This document shows positions 12,934-27,400 of a DNA stretch of 64,000 nucleotides, piece after piece. Every line of letters begins with the position of its first letter. Positions within the stretch are counted from its first letter, which is position 1. The translations under genes and the position numbers were made by a program. The notes beneath the pieces are model-generated. The model saw only the letters and a program-made list of their open reading frames with translations. It was not told the DNA's origin and ran no database searches. Origin of the DNA: Gordius sp. MW1 (Eukaryota > Nematomorpha > Gordioida > Gordea > Gordiidae); the NCBI GenBank assembly GCA_964036665.1, contig OZ038530.1:124001-188000 (forward strand), in the 5' to 3' direction.

Positions 12934-15900
12934 ATAGATATCAAATTAAAGCCAAATTATTTATTTTTTTGATTGCTATGCAATTTATGGGCTCGCTTTT
13001 TGTTGTCCGTCCGTTGTGCGTCCGTGTCCGTCAGTTGTTCGTCCGTGTCTGTCCGTGACCGTTTGTTGTCCGTCCGTTCTTCCAACGTAAATAATGCTTA
13101 GATAGCAAATTAAAGACACATTATTTATTTTTTAATTGCTATGCAATTTATGGGCTAACTTTTTGTTGTCCGTCCGTTGTCCGTCAGTGACCATCCGTGA
13201 CCGTCCGTGACCATCCGTGACTATCCGTGACCGTCCGTGATCATCCGTGATAGTCCGTGACCATCCGTGACCGTCCGTGACGATCCGTGACCGTCCGTGA
13301 CCGTCCGTGACCATCCGTGACCGTCCGTCCTTCCAACGTAAATAATGCTTAGATAGATATCAAATTAAAGCCAAATTATTTATTTTTTAATTGCTATGCA
13401 ATTTATGGGCTCGCTTTTTGTTGTCCGTCCGTGACCGTCCGTGACCATCCGTGACCGTCCGTGACCATCCGTGACCGTCTGTGACCATCCGTAACCATCC
13501 GTGACCGTCCGTGACCATCCGTGACCGTCCGTGAGCGTCCGTGTCCGTCCGTGAGCGTCCGTGACCATCCGTGACCGTCCGTTGTCCGTCCGTCCTTCCA
13601 ACGTAAATAATGCTTAGATAGCAAATTAAAGCCAAATTATTTATTTTTTAATTGCTATGCAATTTTTGGGTCTCGCTTTTTGTTGTCCGTCCGTTGTCCG
13701 TCCGTGTCCGTCCGTGTCCGTCCGTGACCGTCCGTGACCGTCCGTGTCCGTCCGTGTCCGTCCCCGACCGTCCGTGACCATCCGTGACCATCCGTGACCG
13801 TCCGTGACCATCCGTGACGGTCCGTGTCCGTCCGTTGTCCGTCCGTGCTTCCAACGTAAATAATGCTTAGATAGATATCAAATTAAAGCCAAATTATTTA
13901 TTTTTTAATTGCTATGCAATTTATGTGTCTCGCTTTTTATTGTCCGTCCGTTGTCCGTCCGTGACCATCCGTGACCGTCCGTGTCCGTCCGTGTCCATCC
14001 GTGACCGTCCGTTGTCCGTCCGTTCTTCCAACGTAAATAATGCTTAGATAGCAAATTAAAGCCAAATTATTTATTTTTTAATTGCTATGCTATTTATGGG
14101 CTCGCTTTTTGTTGTCCGTCCGTTGTCCGTCCGTGACGATCCGTGACCGTCCGTCCTTCCAACGTAAATAATGCTTAGATAGCAAATTAAAGCCAAATTA
14201 TTTATTTTTTAATTGATATGCAATTTATGGGCTCGCTTTTTGATGTCCGTCCGTTGTCCGTCCGTGACCATACGTGACCATCCGTGACCGTGCGTGACCA
14301 TCCGTGACCGTCCGTGACTATCAGTGACCGTCCGTGACCGTCCGTGACCATCCGTGACCGTCCGTGACCATCCGTGATAGTCCGTGACCGTCCGTGACCG
14401 TCCGTGTCCGTCCGTTGTCCGTCCGTCCTTCCAACGTAAATAATGCTTAGATAGATATCAAATTAAAGCCAAATTATTTATTTTTTAATTGCTATGCAAT
14501 TTATGGGCTCGCTTTTTGTTGTCCGTCTGTTGTCCGTCCGTGACCGTCCGTGACCATCCGTGACCGTCCGTGTCCATCCGTGACCATCCGTGACCGTCCG
14601 TGACCGTCCGTGACCGTCCGTGACCATCCGTGACTATTCGTGACCGTCCGTGACCGTCCGTGACCATCCGTGACTATCCGTGACCGTCCGTGACCGTCCG
14701 TGACCGTCCGTGACCATCCGTGACCGTCCGTGACCGTCCGTGTCCGTCCGTTGTCCGTCCGTCCTTCCAACGTAAATAATGCTTAGATAGATATCAAATT
14801 AAAGCCAAATTATTTATTTTTTAATTGCTATGCAATTTATGGGCTCGCTTTTTTTTGTCCGTCTGTTGTCCGTCCGTGACCGTCCGTGACCATCCGTGAC
14901 CGTCCGTGACCGTCCGTGACCATCCGTGACTATTCGTGACCGTCCGTGACCGTCCGTGACCATCCGTGACTATCCGTGACCGTCCGTGACCGTCCGTGAC
15001 CATCCGTGACCGTCCGTGACCGTCCGTGACCGTCCGTGACCATCCGTGACCATCCGTGACCGTCCGTTACCGTCCGTCCTTCCAACGTAAATAATGCTTA
15101 GATAGATATCAAAATAAAGCCAAATTATTTATTTTTTAATTGCTATGCAATTTATGGGCTCGCTTTTTGTTGTCCGTCCGTTGTCCGTCCGTGACCATCC
15201 GTGACCATCCGTGACCATCCGTGACCATCCGTGACCTTCCGTGACCATCCGTGACTATCCGTGATCATCCGTGACCGTCTGACGATCCGTGACCGTCCGT
15301 GACCGTCCGTGACCGTCCGTGACCATCCGTGACCGTCCGTGACCGTCCGTGACCGTCCGTGGCCATCCGTGACCATCCGTGACCGTCCGTTACCGTCCGT
15401 CCTTCCAACGTAAATAATGCTTAGATAGATATCAAATTAAAGATAAATTATTTATTTTTTAATTGATATGCAATTTATGGGCTCGCTTTTTGTTGTCCGT
15501 CCGTGACCATCCGTGACCATCCGTGACCATCCGTGACCGTCCGTGACCGTCAATGACCATCCGTGACCGTCCGTGACCGTCCGTGACCATCCGTGACCGT
15601 CCGTGACCGTCCGTGAGCGTCCGTGTCCGTCCGTGTCAATCCGTGACCGTCTGTTGTCCGTCCGTCCTTCCAACGTAAATAATGCTTAGATAGCAAATTA
15701 AAGCCAAATTATTTATTTTTTAATTGCTATGCAATTTTTAGGTCTCGCTTTTTGTTGTCCATCCGTTGTCTGTCCGTTGTCCGTCCGTGACCGTCCGTGA
15801 CCGTCCGTGTCCGTCCGTGTTCGTCCGTGTCCGTCCGTGACCGTCCGTGTCCGTCCGTGTCCGTCCGTGACCGTCCGTGTCCGTCCGTGTCCGTCCGTGT

Positions 15901-17267
15901 CCGTCCGTGACCATCCGAGACGATCCGTGACCATCCGTGACGATCCGTGACCATCCGTGACGGTCCGTGTCCGTCCGTTGTCCGTCCGTCCTTCCAACGT
16001 AAATAATGCTTAGATAGATATCAAATTAAAGCCAAATTATTTATTTTTTAATTGCTATGCAATTTATGGGCTCGCTTTTTGTTGTCCGTCCGTGACCGTC
16101 CGTGACCGTCCGTGTCCGTCCGTGACCGTCCGTGACCATCCGTGACCGTCCGTGACCGTCCGTGTCCGTCCGTGTCCGTCCGTGTCCGTCCGTGTTCGTC
16201 CGTGTCTGTCCGTGTCCGTCCGTGTCCGTCCGTGACCGTCCGTGACCATCCGTGAGCATCCGTGACCGTCCGTGACTATTCGTGACCGTCCGTGACCGTC
16301 CGTGACCGTCCGTGACCGTCCGTGTACGTCCGTGACCGTCCGTGACCATCCGTGACCATCCGTGACCGTCCGTGACGATCCGTGACCATCCGTGACCGTC
16401 CGTTGTCCGTCCGTCCTTCCAACGTAAATAATGCTTAGATATATATCAAATTAAAGCCAAATTATTTATTTTATAATTGCTATGCAATTTATGGGCTCGC
16501 TTTTTGTTGTCCGTCCGTTGTCCGTCAGTGACCATCCGTGACCGTCCGTGACCATCCGTGACTATCCGTGACCGTCCTTGATCATCCGTGATAGTCCGTG
16601 ACCATCCGTGACCGTCCGTGACGATCCGTAACCGTCCGTGACCGTCCGTGACCATCCGTGACCGTCCGTGTCCGTCCGTGACCGTCCGTGACCATCCGTG
16701 ACCATCCGTGACCGTCCGTGACCGTCCGTCCTTCCAACCTAAATAATGCTTAGATAGATATCAAATTAAAGCCAAATTATTTATTTTTTAATTGCTATGC
16801 AATTTATGGGCTCGCTTTTTGTTGTCCGTCCGTTGTCCGTCCGTGTCCGTCCGTCATGCCCAACGTAAATAATGCTTAGATAGATATCATATTAAAGCCA
16901 AATTATTTATTTTTTAATTGCTATGCAATTTATGTGTCTCGCTTTTTGTTGTCCGTCCGTTGTCCGTCCGTTACCGTCCGTGACAATCCGTGACCGTCCG
17001 TCCTTCCAACATAAATAATGCTTAGATAGCAAATTAAAGCCAAAATATTTATTTTTTAATTGCTATGCAATTTTTGGGTCTCGCTCTTTGTTGTCCGTCC
17101 GTGTCCGTCCGTGACAGTCCGTGACCGTCCGTGTCCGTCCGTGTCCGTCCGTGACCGTCCGTGACCATCCGTGACCATTCGTGACCGTCCGTGACGATCC
17201 GTGACCATCCGTGACGGTCCGTGTCCGTCCGTTGTCCGTCCGTCCTTCCAACGTTAATAATGCTTAG
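12934..17267. repeat. Higher-order repeat, 4.33-kb type, copy 2
   Basis: Nearly identical to the preceding 4,334 bp. Differences visible by eye are single decamer losses or gains (for example near 15,600 and 17,140) and a few point changes (for example TCAGTGACC near 14,320). Confidence 0.88.
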
Positions 17268-20200
17268 ATAGATATCAAATTAAAGCCAAATTATTTATTT
17301 TTTTGATTGCTATGCAATTTATGGGCTCGCTTTTTGTTGTCCGTCCGTTGTGCGTCCGTGTCCGTCAGTTGTTCGTCCGTGTCTGTCCGTGACCGTTTGT
17401 TGTCCGTCCGTTCTTCCAACGTAAATAATGCTTAGATAGCAAATTAAAGACACATTATTTATTTTTTAATTGCTATGCAATTTATGGGCTAACTTTTTGT
17501 TGTCCGTCCGTTGTCCGTCAGTGACCATCCGTGACCGTCCGTGACCATCCGTGACTATCCGTGACCGTCCGTGATCATCCGTGATAGTCCGTGACCATCC
17601 GTGACCGTCCGTGACGATCCGTGACCGTCCGTGACCGTCCGTGACCATCCGTGACCGTCCGTCCTTCCAACGTAAATAATGCTTAGATAGATATCAAATT
17701 AAAGCCAAATTATTTATTTTTTAATTGCTATGCAATTTATGGGCTCGCTTTTTGTTGTCCGTCCGTGACCGTCCGTGACCATCCGTGACCGTCCGTGACC
17801 ATCCGTGACCGTCTGTGACCATCCGTAACCATCCGTGACCGTCCGTGACCATCCGTGACCGTCCGTGAGCGTCCGTGTCCGTCCGTGAGCGTCCGTGACC
17901 ATCCGTGACCGTCCGTTGTCCGTCCGTCCTTCCAACGTAAATAATGCTTAGATAGCAAATTAAAGCCAAATTATTTATTTTTTAATTGCTATGCAATTTT
18001 TGGGTCTCGCTTTTTGTTGTCCGTCCGTTGTCCGTCCGTGTCCGTCCGTGTCCGTCCGTGACCGTCCGTGACCGTCCGTGTCCGTCCGTGTCCGTCCCCG
18101 ACCGTCCGTGACCATCCGTGACCATCCGTGACCGTCCGTGACCATCCGTGACGGTCCGTGTCCGTCCGTTGTCCGTCCGTGCTTCCAACGTAAATAATGC
18201 TTAGATAGATATCAAATTAAAGCCAAATTATTTATTTTTTAATTGCTATGCAATTTATGTGTCTCGCTTTTTATTGTCCGTCCGTTGTCCGTCCGTGACC
18301 ATCCGTGACCGTCCGTGTCCGTCCGTGTCCATCCGTGACCGTCCGTTGTCCGTCCGTTCTTCCAACGTAAATAATGCTTAGATAGCAAATTAAAGCCAAA
18401 TTATTTATTTTTTAATTGCTATGCTATTTATGGGCTCGCTTTTTGTTGTCCGTCCGTTGTCCGTCCGTGACGATCCGTGACCGTCCGTCCTTCCAACGTA
18501 AATAATGCTTAGATAGCAAATTAAAGCCAAATTATTTATTTTTTAATTGATATGCAATTTATGGGCTCGCTTTTTGATGTCCGTCCGTTGTCCGTCCGTG
18601 ACCATACGTGACCATCCGTGACCGTGCGTGACCATCCGTGACCGTCCGTGACTATCCGTGACCGTCCGTGACCGTCCGTGACCATCCGTGACCGTCCGTG
18701 ACCATCCGTGATAGTCCGTGACCGTCCGTGACCGTCCGTGTCCGTCCGTTGTCCGTCCTTCCTTCCAACGTAAATAATGCTTAGATAGATATCAAATTAA
18801 AGCCAAATTATTTATTTTTTAATTGCTATGCAATTTATGGGCTCGCTTTTTGTTGTCCGTCTGTTGTCCGTCCGTGACCGTCCGTGACCATCCGTGACCG
18901 TCCGTGTCCATCCGTGACCATCCGTGACCGTCCGTGACCGTCCGTGACCGTCCGTGACCATCCGTGACTATTCGTGACCGTCCTTGACCGTCCGTGACCA
19001 TCCGTGACTATCCGTGACCGTCCGTGACCGTCCGTGACCGTCCGTGACCATCCGTGACCGTCCGTGACCGTCCGTGTCCGTCCGTTGTCCGTCCGTCCTT
19101 CCAACGTAAATAATGCTTAGATAGATATCAAATTAAAGCCAAATTATTTATTTTTTAATTGCTATGCAATTTATGGGCTCGCTTTTTTTTGTCCGTCTGT
19201 TGTCCGTCCGTGACCGTCCGTGACCATCCGTGACCGTCCGTGACCGTCCGTGACCATCCGTGACTATTCGTGACCGTCCGTGACCGTCCGTGACCATCCG
19301 TGACTATCCGTGACCGTCCGTGACCGTCCGTGACCATCCGTGACCGTCCGTGACCGTCCGTGACCATCCGTGACCATCCGTGACCGTCCGTTACCGTCCG
19401 TCCTTCCAACGTAAATAATGCTTAGATAGATATCAAAATAAAGCCAAATTATTTATTTTTTAATTGCTATGCAATTTATGGGCTCGCTTTTTGTTGTCCG
19501 TCCGTTGTCCGTCCGTGACCATCCGTGACCATCCGTGACCATCCGTGACCTTCCGTGACCATCCGTGACTATCCGTGATCATCCGTGACCGTCTGACGAT
19601 CCGTGACCGTCCGTGACCGTCCGTGACCGTCCGTGACCATCCGTGACCGTCCGTGACCGTCCGTGACCGTCCGTGGCCATCCGTGACCATCCGTGACCGT
19701 CCGTTACCGTCCGTCCTTCCAACGTAAATAATGCTTAGATAGATATCAAATTAAAGATAAATTATTTATTTTTTAATTGATATGCAATTTATGGGCTCGC
19801 TTTTTGTTGTCCGTCCGTGACCATCCGTGACCATCCGTGACCATCCGTGACCGTCCGTGACCGTCAATGACCATCCGTGACCGTCCGTGACCGTCCGTGA
19901 CCATCCGTGACCGTCCGTGACCATCCGTGACCGTCCGTGAGCGTCCGTGTCCGTCCGTGTCAATCCGTGACCGTCTGTTGTCCGTCCGTCCTTCCAACGT
20001 AAATAATGCTTAGATAGCAAATTAAAGCCAAATTATTTATTTTTTAATTGCTATGCAATTTTTAGGTCTCGCTTTTTGTTGTCCATCCGTTGTCTGTCCG
20101 TTGTCCGTCCGTGACCGTCCGTGACCGTCCGTGTCCGTCCGTGTTCGTCCGTGTCCGTCCGTGACCGTCCGTGTCCGTCCGTGTCCGTCCGTGACCGTCC

Positions 20201-20340
20201 GTGTCCGTCCGTGTCCGTCCGTGTCCGTCCGTGACCATCCGAGACGATCCGTGACCATCCGTGACGATCCGTGACCATCCGTGACGGTCCGTGTCCGTCC
20301 GTTGTCCGTCCGTCCTTCCAACGTAAATAATGCTTAGATA
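17268..20340. repeat. Higher-order repeat, 4.33-kb type, partial copy 3
   Basis: This copy follows copies 1 and 2 for about 3.07 kb and then departs at about 20,340, where a different, short-unit block begins. One decamer fewer than copy 2 is present near 19,540. Confidence 0.8.
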
Positions 20341-23300
20341 GATATCAAATTAAAGCCAAATTATTTATTTTTTAATTGCTATGCAATTTATGGGCTCGCT
20401 TTTTGTTGTCCGTCCGTTGTCCGTCCGTGACGATCCGTGACCGTCCGTCCTTCCAACGTAAATAATGCTTAGATATCAAATTAAAGCCAAATTATTTATT
20501 TTTTAATTGCTATGCAATTTTTGGGTCTCGCTTTTGTTGTCCGTCCGTTGTCCGTCCGTGACCGTCCGTGTCCGTCCGTGTCCGTCCGTGACCGTCCGTG
20601 TATGTCCGTGTCCATCCGTGACCGTCCGTGACCATCCGTAACCGTCCGTGACGATCCGTGACCATCCGTGACGGTCCGTGTCCGTCCGTTGTCCGTCCTT
20701 CCTTCCAACGTAAATAATGCTTAGATAGATATCAAATTAAAGCCAAATTATTTATTTTTTTAATTGCTATGCAATTTATGGGCTCGCTTTTTGTTGTCCG
20801 TCCGTTGTGCGTCCGTGTCCGTCAGTTGTTCGTCCGTGTCTGTCCGTGACCGTTCGTTGTCCGTCCGTTCTTCCAACGTAAATAATGCTTAGATAGCAAT
20901 TGAAAGCCACATTATTTATTTTTTAATTGCTATGCAATTTATGTGTCTCGCTTTTTGTTGTCCGTCCGTTGTCCGTCCGTGACCATCCGTAACCGTCCGT
21001 AACCGTCCGTGTCCGTCCGTGTACATCCGTGACCGTCCGTTGTCCGTCCGTCCTTCCAACGTAAATAATGCTTAGATAGCAAATTAAAGCCACATTATTT
21101 ATTTTTTAATTGCTATGCAATTTATGGGCTCGCTTTTTGTTGTCCATCCGTTGTCCGTCCGTGCCCATCCGTGACCGTCCGTAACCGTCCGTGCCCATCC
21201 GTGACCGTCCGTGACCGTCCGTGACCGTCCGTGACCATCCGTGACCGTCCGTGACTATCCGTGACCGTCCGTGTCCATCCGTGACTGTCCGTTGTCCGTC
21301 CCTCCTTATAACGTAAATAATGCTTAGATAGCAAATTAAAGCCACACTATTTATTTTTTAATTGCTATGCAATTTATGTGTCTCGCTTTTTGTTGTCCGT
21401 TAAATAATGCTTAGATAGATATCAAATTAAAGCCAAATTATTTATTTTTTTAATTGCTCTGCGATTTATGGGCTCGCTTTTTGTTGTCCGTCCGTTGTGC
21501 GTCCGTGTCCGTCAGTTGTCCGTCCGTGTCTGTCCGTGACCGTCTGTTGTCCGTCCGTCCTTTCAACGTAAATAATGCTTAGATAGCAAATTAAAGCCAC
21601 ATTATTTATTTTTTAATTGCTATGCAATTTATGTGTCTCGCTTTTTGTTGTCCGTCCGTTGTCCGTCCGTGACCATCCGTAACCCTCCGTGACCGTCCGT
21701 GTCCGTCCGTGTCCATCCGTGACCGTCCGTTGTTTGTCCGTGTCCGTCCGTCCTGCCCAACGTAAATAATGCTTAGATAGATATCAAATTAAAGCCAAAT
21801 TATTTATTTTTTATTTGCTATGCAATTTTTGGGTCTTGCTTTTTGTTGTCCGTCCGTTGTCCGTCCGTGACCATCCGTGACCATCCGTGACCATCCGTGA
21901 CCGTCCGTGACCATCCGTGACCGTCCGTGACCGTCCGTGACCATCCGTGACCGTCCGTGACCATCCGTGATAGTCCGTGACCATCCGTGACCATCCGTGA
22001 CCGTCCGTGACCATTCGTGACCGTCCGTGTCCCGTGTCCGTCCGTCCTTCCAACGTAAATAATGCTTAGATAGCAAATTAAAGCCAAATTATTTATTTTT
22101 TAATTGCTATGCAATTTATGGGCTCGCTTTTTGTTGTCCTACCGTGACCATCCGTGACCATCCGTGACCGTCCGTGACCGTCCGTGACCATCCGTGACCG
22201 TCCGTGACAATCCGTGACCATCCGTGACCGTCCGTCCTTCCAACGTAAATAATGCTTAGATAGCAAATTAAAGCAAATTATTTATTTTTTAATTGCTATG
22301 CAATTTATGGGCTCGCTTTTTGTTGTCCGTCCGTTGTCCGTCCGTGACGATCCGTGACCGTCCGTCCCTCCGACCTAAATAATGCTTAGATAGCAAATTA
22401 AAGCCAAATTATTTATTTTTAATTGCTATGCAATTTATGGGCTCGCTTTATGCTGTCCGTACGTTGTCCGTCCGTGTCCGTCCGTCCTGCCCAACGTAAA
22501 TAATGCTTAGATACATATCAAATTAAAGCCAAAATGATTTATTTTTTAATTGCTCTGCAATATATGGGCTCGCTTGTGTCCGTCCCTGTCCGTCCGTGTC
22601 CGTCCGTGTCGTTTCGTGACCGTCCGTTACCGTCCGTGACCATCCGTGACTATCCGTGACCATCCGTGACCATCCGTGATTGTCCGTGACCATTCGTGAC
22701 CGTCCGTGACCATCCGTGACCGTCCGTGACTATCCGTGACCATCCGTGACCTTCCGTGACCATCCGTGACCGTCCGTGACCATCCGTGACCTTCCGTGAC
22801 AGTCCGTGACCATCCGTGACTATCCGTGACCGTCCGTGACCGTCCGTGACCATCCGTGACCATCCGTGACTATCCGTGTCCGTCCGTTGTCCGTCCGTCC
22901 TTCAACGTAAATAATGCTTAGATAGCAAATTTAAGCCAAATTATTTATTTTTTAATTGCTATGCAATTTTTGGGTCTCGCTTTTTGTTGTCCGTCCGTTG
23001 TGCGTCCGTGTCCGTCAGTTGTTCGTCCGTGTCTGTCCGTGACCGTTCGTTGTCCGTCCGTTCTTCCAACGTAAATAATGCTTAGATAGCAAATTAAAAC
23101 CACATTATTTATTTTTTAATTGCTATGCAATTTATGTGTCTCGCTTTTTGTTGTCCGTCCGTGACGATCCGTGACCATCCGTGACGGTCCGTGTCCGTTC
23201 GTTGTCCGTCCGTTCTTCCAACGTAAATAATGCTTAGATAGCAAATTAAAGCCACATTAATTATTTTTTAATTGCTATGCAATTTATGTGTCTCGCTTTT

Positions 23301-24469
23301 TGTTGTCCGTCCGTTGTCCGTCCGTGACCATCCGTAACCTTCCGTGACCGTCCGTGTCCGTCCGTGTCCATCCGTGACCGTCCGTTGTCCGTCCGTCCTT
23401 CCAACGTAAATAATGCTTAGATAGCAAATTAAAGCCACATTATTTATTTTTTAATTGCTATGCAATTTTTGGGTCTCGCTTTTTGTTGTCCGTCCGTTGT
23501 CCGTCCGTGTCCGTCCGTGTCCGTCCGTGACCGTCCGGACCGTCCGTGACCATCCGTGATAGTCCGTGACCATTCGTGACCGTCCGTGACCATCCGTGAC
23601 CGTCCGTGACCATCCGTGACCGTCCGTGACCATCCGTGTCCGTCCGTGTTCGTCCGTCCTTCCAACGTAAATAATGCTTAGATAGCAAATTAAAGCCGAA
23701 TTATTTATTTTTTAATTGATATGCAATTTATGGGCTCGCTTTTTGTTGTCCGTCCGTGACCATCCGTGACCATGCGTGACCGTCCGTGACCATCGGTGAC
23801 CGTCCGTGACCATCCGTGACCATCCGTGACCGTCCGTGACCATCCGTGACCATCCGTGACCGTCCGTGACCATCCGTGACCGTCCGTGACCATCCGTGAC
23901 CGTCCGTGACCATACGTGACCGTCCGTGACAATCCGTGACCATCCGTGACCGTCCGTCCTTCCAACGTAAATAATGCTTAGATAGCAAATTAAAGCCAAA
24001 TTATTTATTTTTTAATTGCTATGCAATTTATGGGCTCGCTTTTTGTTGTCCGTCCGTGACGATCCGTGACCATCCGTGACCGTCCGTGAACATCCGTGAC
24101 CGTCCGTGACCATCCGTGACCATCCGTGACCATCCGTGACCTTCCGTGACCATCCGTGACCGTCCGTGTCCATCCGTGACCATCCGTGACCGTCCGTGAC
24201 CGTCCGTGACCATCCGTGACTATCCGTGACCGTCCGTGACCATCCGTGACCATCCGTGACTATCCGTGTCCGTCCGTTGTCCGTCCGTCCTTCCAACGTA
24301 AATAATGCTTAGATAGCAAATTAAAGCCAAATTATTTATTTTTTAATTGCTATGCAATTTTAGGGTCTCGCTTTTTGTTGTCCGTCCGTTGTGCGTCCGT
24401 GACCGTCAGTTGTTCGTCCGTGTCTGTCCGTGACCGTTCGTTGTCCGTCCGTTCTTCCAACGTAAATAA

Positions 24470-27400
24470 TGCTTAGATAGCAAATTAAAGTCAAATTATT
24501 TATTTTTTAATTGCTATGCAATTTATGGGCTCGCTTTTTGTTGTCCGTCCGTTGTCCGTCTGTGACGATCCGTGACCATCCGTGACCGTCCGTGAACATC
24601 CGTGACCATCCGTGACCGTCCGTGACCATCCGTGATAGTCCGTGACCGTCCGTGACCGTCCGTGTCCGTCCGTTGTCCGTCCGTCCTTCCAACGTAAATA
24701 ATGCTTAGATAGATATCAAATTAAAGCCAAATTATTTATTTTTTAATTGCTATGCAATTTATGGGCTCGCTTTTTGTTGTCCGTCTGTTGTCCGTCCGTG
24801 ACCGTCCGTGACCATCCGTGACCGTCCGTGTCCATCCGTGACCATCCGTGACCGTCCGTGACCGTCCGTGACCATCCGTGACTATTCGTGACCGTCCGTG
24901 ACGATCCGTGACCGTCCGTGACCGTCCGTGACCATCCGTGACCGTCCGTGTCCGTCCGTTGTCCGTCCGTCCTTCCAACGTAAATAATGCTTAGATAGAT
25001 ATCAAATTAAAGCCAAATTATTTATTTTTTAATTGGTATGCAATTTATGGGCTCGCTTTTTGTTGTCCGTCTGTTGTCCGTCCGTGACCGTCCGTGACCA
25101 TCCGTGACCGTCCGTGTCCATCCGTGACCATCCGTGACCGTCCGTGACCGTCCGTGACCATCCGTGACTATTCGTGACCGTCCGTGACCGTCCGTGACCA
25201 TCCGTGACTATCCGTGACCGTCCGTGACCGTCCGTGACCATCCGTGACCGTCCGTGACCGTCCGTGACCATCCGTGACCATCCGTGACCGTCCGTTACCG
25301 TCCGTCCTTCTAACGTAAATAATGCTTAGATAGATATCAAATTAAAGCCAAATTATTTATTTTTTAATTGCTATGCAATTTATGGGCTCGCTTTTTGTTG
25401 TCCGTCCGTTGTCCGTCCGTGACCATCCGTGACCATCCGTGACCATCCGTGACCATCCGTGACCATCCGTGACCTTCCGTGACCATCCGTGACTATCCGT
25501 GATCATCCGTGACCGTCTGACGATCCGTGACCGTCCGTGACCGTCCGTGACCGTCCGTGACCATTCGTGACCGTCCGTGACCGTCCGTGGCCATCCGTGA
25601 CCATCCGTGACCGTCCGTTACCGTCCGTCCTTCCAACGTAAATAATGCTTAGATAGATATCAAATTAAAGATAAATTATTTATTTTTTAATTGCTATGCA
25701 ATTTATGGGCTCGCTTTTTGTTGTCCGTCCGTGACCATCCGTGACCATCCGTGACCATCCGTGACCGTCCGTGGTGACCGTCCGTGACCATCCGTGACCG
25801 TCCGTGACCATCCGTGACCGTCCGTGAGCGTCCGTGTCCGTCCGTGTCAACCCGTGACCGTCTGTTGTCCGTCCGTCCTTCCAACGTAAATAATGCTTAG
25901 ATAGCAAATTAAAGCCAAATTATTTATTTTTTAATTGCTATGCAATTTTTGGGTCTCGCTTTTTGTTGTCCATCCGTTGTCTGTCCGTTGTCCGTCCGTG
26001 ACCGTCCGTGACCGTCCGTGTCCGTCCGTGTTCGTCCGTGTCCGTCCGTGACCGTCCGTGTCCGTCAGTGACCGTCCGTGTCCGTCCGTGTCCGTCCGTG
26101 TCCGTCCGTGACCGTCCGTGACCATCCGAGACGATCCGTGACCATCCGTGACGATCCGTGACCATCCGTGACGGTCCGTGTCCGTCCGTTGTCCTTCCGT
26201 CCTTCCAACGTACATAATGCTTAGATAGATATCAAATTAAAGCCAAATTATTTATTTTTTAATTGCTATGCAATTTATGGGCTCGCTTTTTGTTGTCCGT
26301 CCGTGACCGTCCGTGACCGTCCGTGTCCGTCCGTGACCGTCCGTGACCATCCGTGACCGTCCGTGTCCGTCCGTGTCAATCCGTGACCGTCTGTTGTCTG
26401 TCCGTCCTTCCAACGTAAATAATGCTTAGATAGCAAATTAAAGACACATTATTTATTTTTTAATTGCTATGCAATTTTTGGGTCTCGCTTTTTGTTGTCC
26501 GTCCGTTGTCCGTCTGTTGTCCGTCCGTGATTGTCCGTGACCGTCCGTGTCCGTCCGTGTCCGTCCGTGACCGTCCGTGACGATCCGTGACCATCCGTGA
26601 CCGTCCGTGACGATCCGTGACCATCCGTGACGGTCCGTGTCCGTCCGTTGTCCGTCCGTCCTTCCAACGTAAATAATGCTTAGATAGATATCAAATTAAA
26701 GCCAAATTATTTATTTTTTAATTGCTATGCAATTTTTGGGTCTCGCTTTTTGTTGTCCGTCCGTTGTCTGTCCGTGACCGTCCGTGACCATCCGTGACCG
26801 TCCGTGACCTTCCGTGACCGTCCGTAAATAATGCTTAGATAGCAAATTAAAGCCAAATTATTTATTTTTTAATTGCTATGCAATTTATGGGCTCGCTTTT
26901 TGTTGTCCGTCCGTTGTCCGTCGGTGACGATCCGTGACCGTCCGTCCTTCCAACGTAAATAATGCTTAGATATCAAATTAAAGCCAAATTATTTATTTTT
27001 TAATTGCTATGCAATTTTTGGGTCTCGCTTTTGTTGTCCGTCCGTTGTCCGTCCGTGACCGTCCGTGACCGTCCGTGACCGTCCGTGTATGTCCGTGTCC
27101 GTCCGTGACCATCCGTGACCATCCGTAACCGTCCGTGACCATCCGTGACGGTCCGTGTCCGTCCGTTGTCCGTCCTTCCTTCCACGTAAATAATGCTTAG
27201 ATAGATATCAAATTAAAGCCAAATTATTTATTTTTTTAATTGCTATGCAATTTATGGGCTCGCTTTTTGTTGTCCGTCCGTTGTCCGTCCGTGACGATCC
27301 GTGACCATCCGTGACCGTCCGTGAACATCCGTGACCATCCGTGACCGTCCGTGACCATCCGTGATAGTCCGTGACCGTCCGTGACCGTCCGTGTCCGTCC

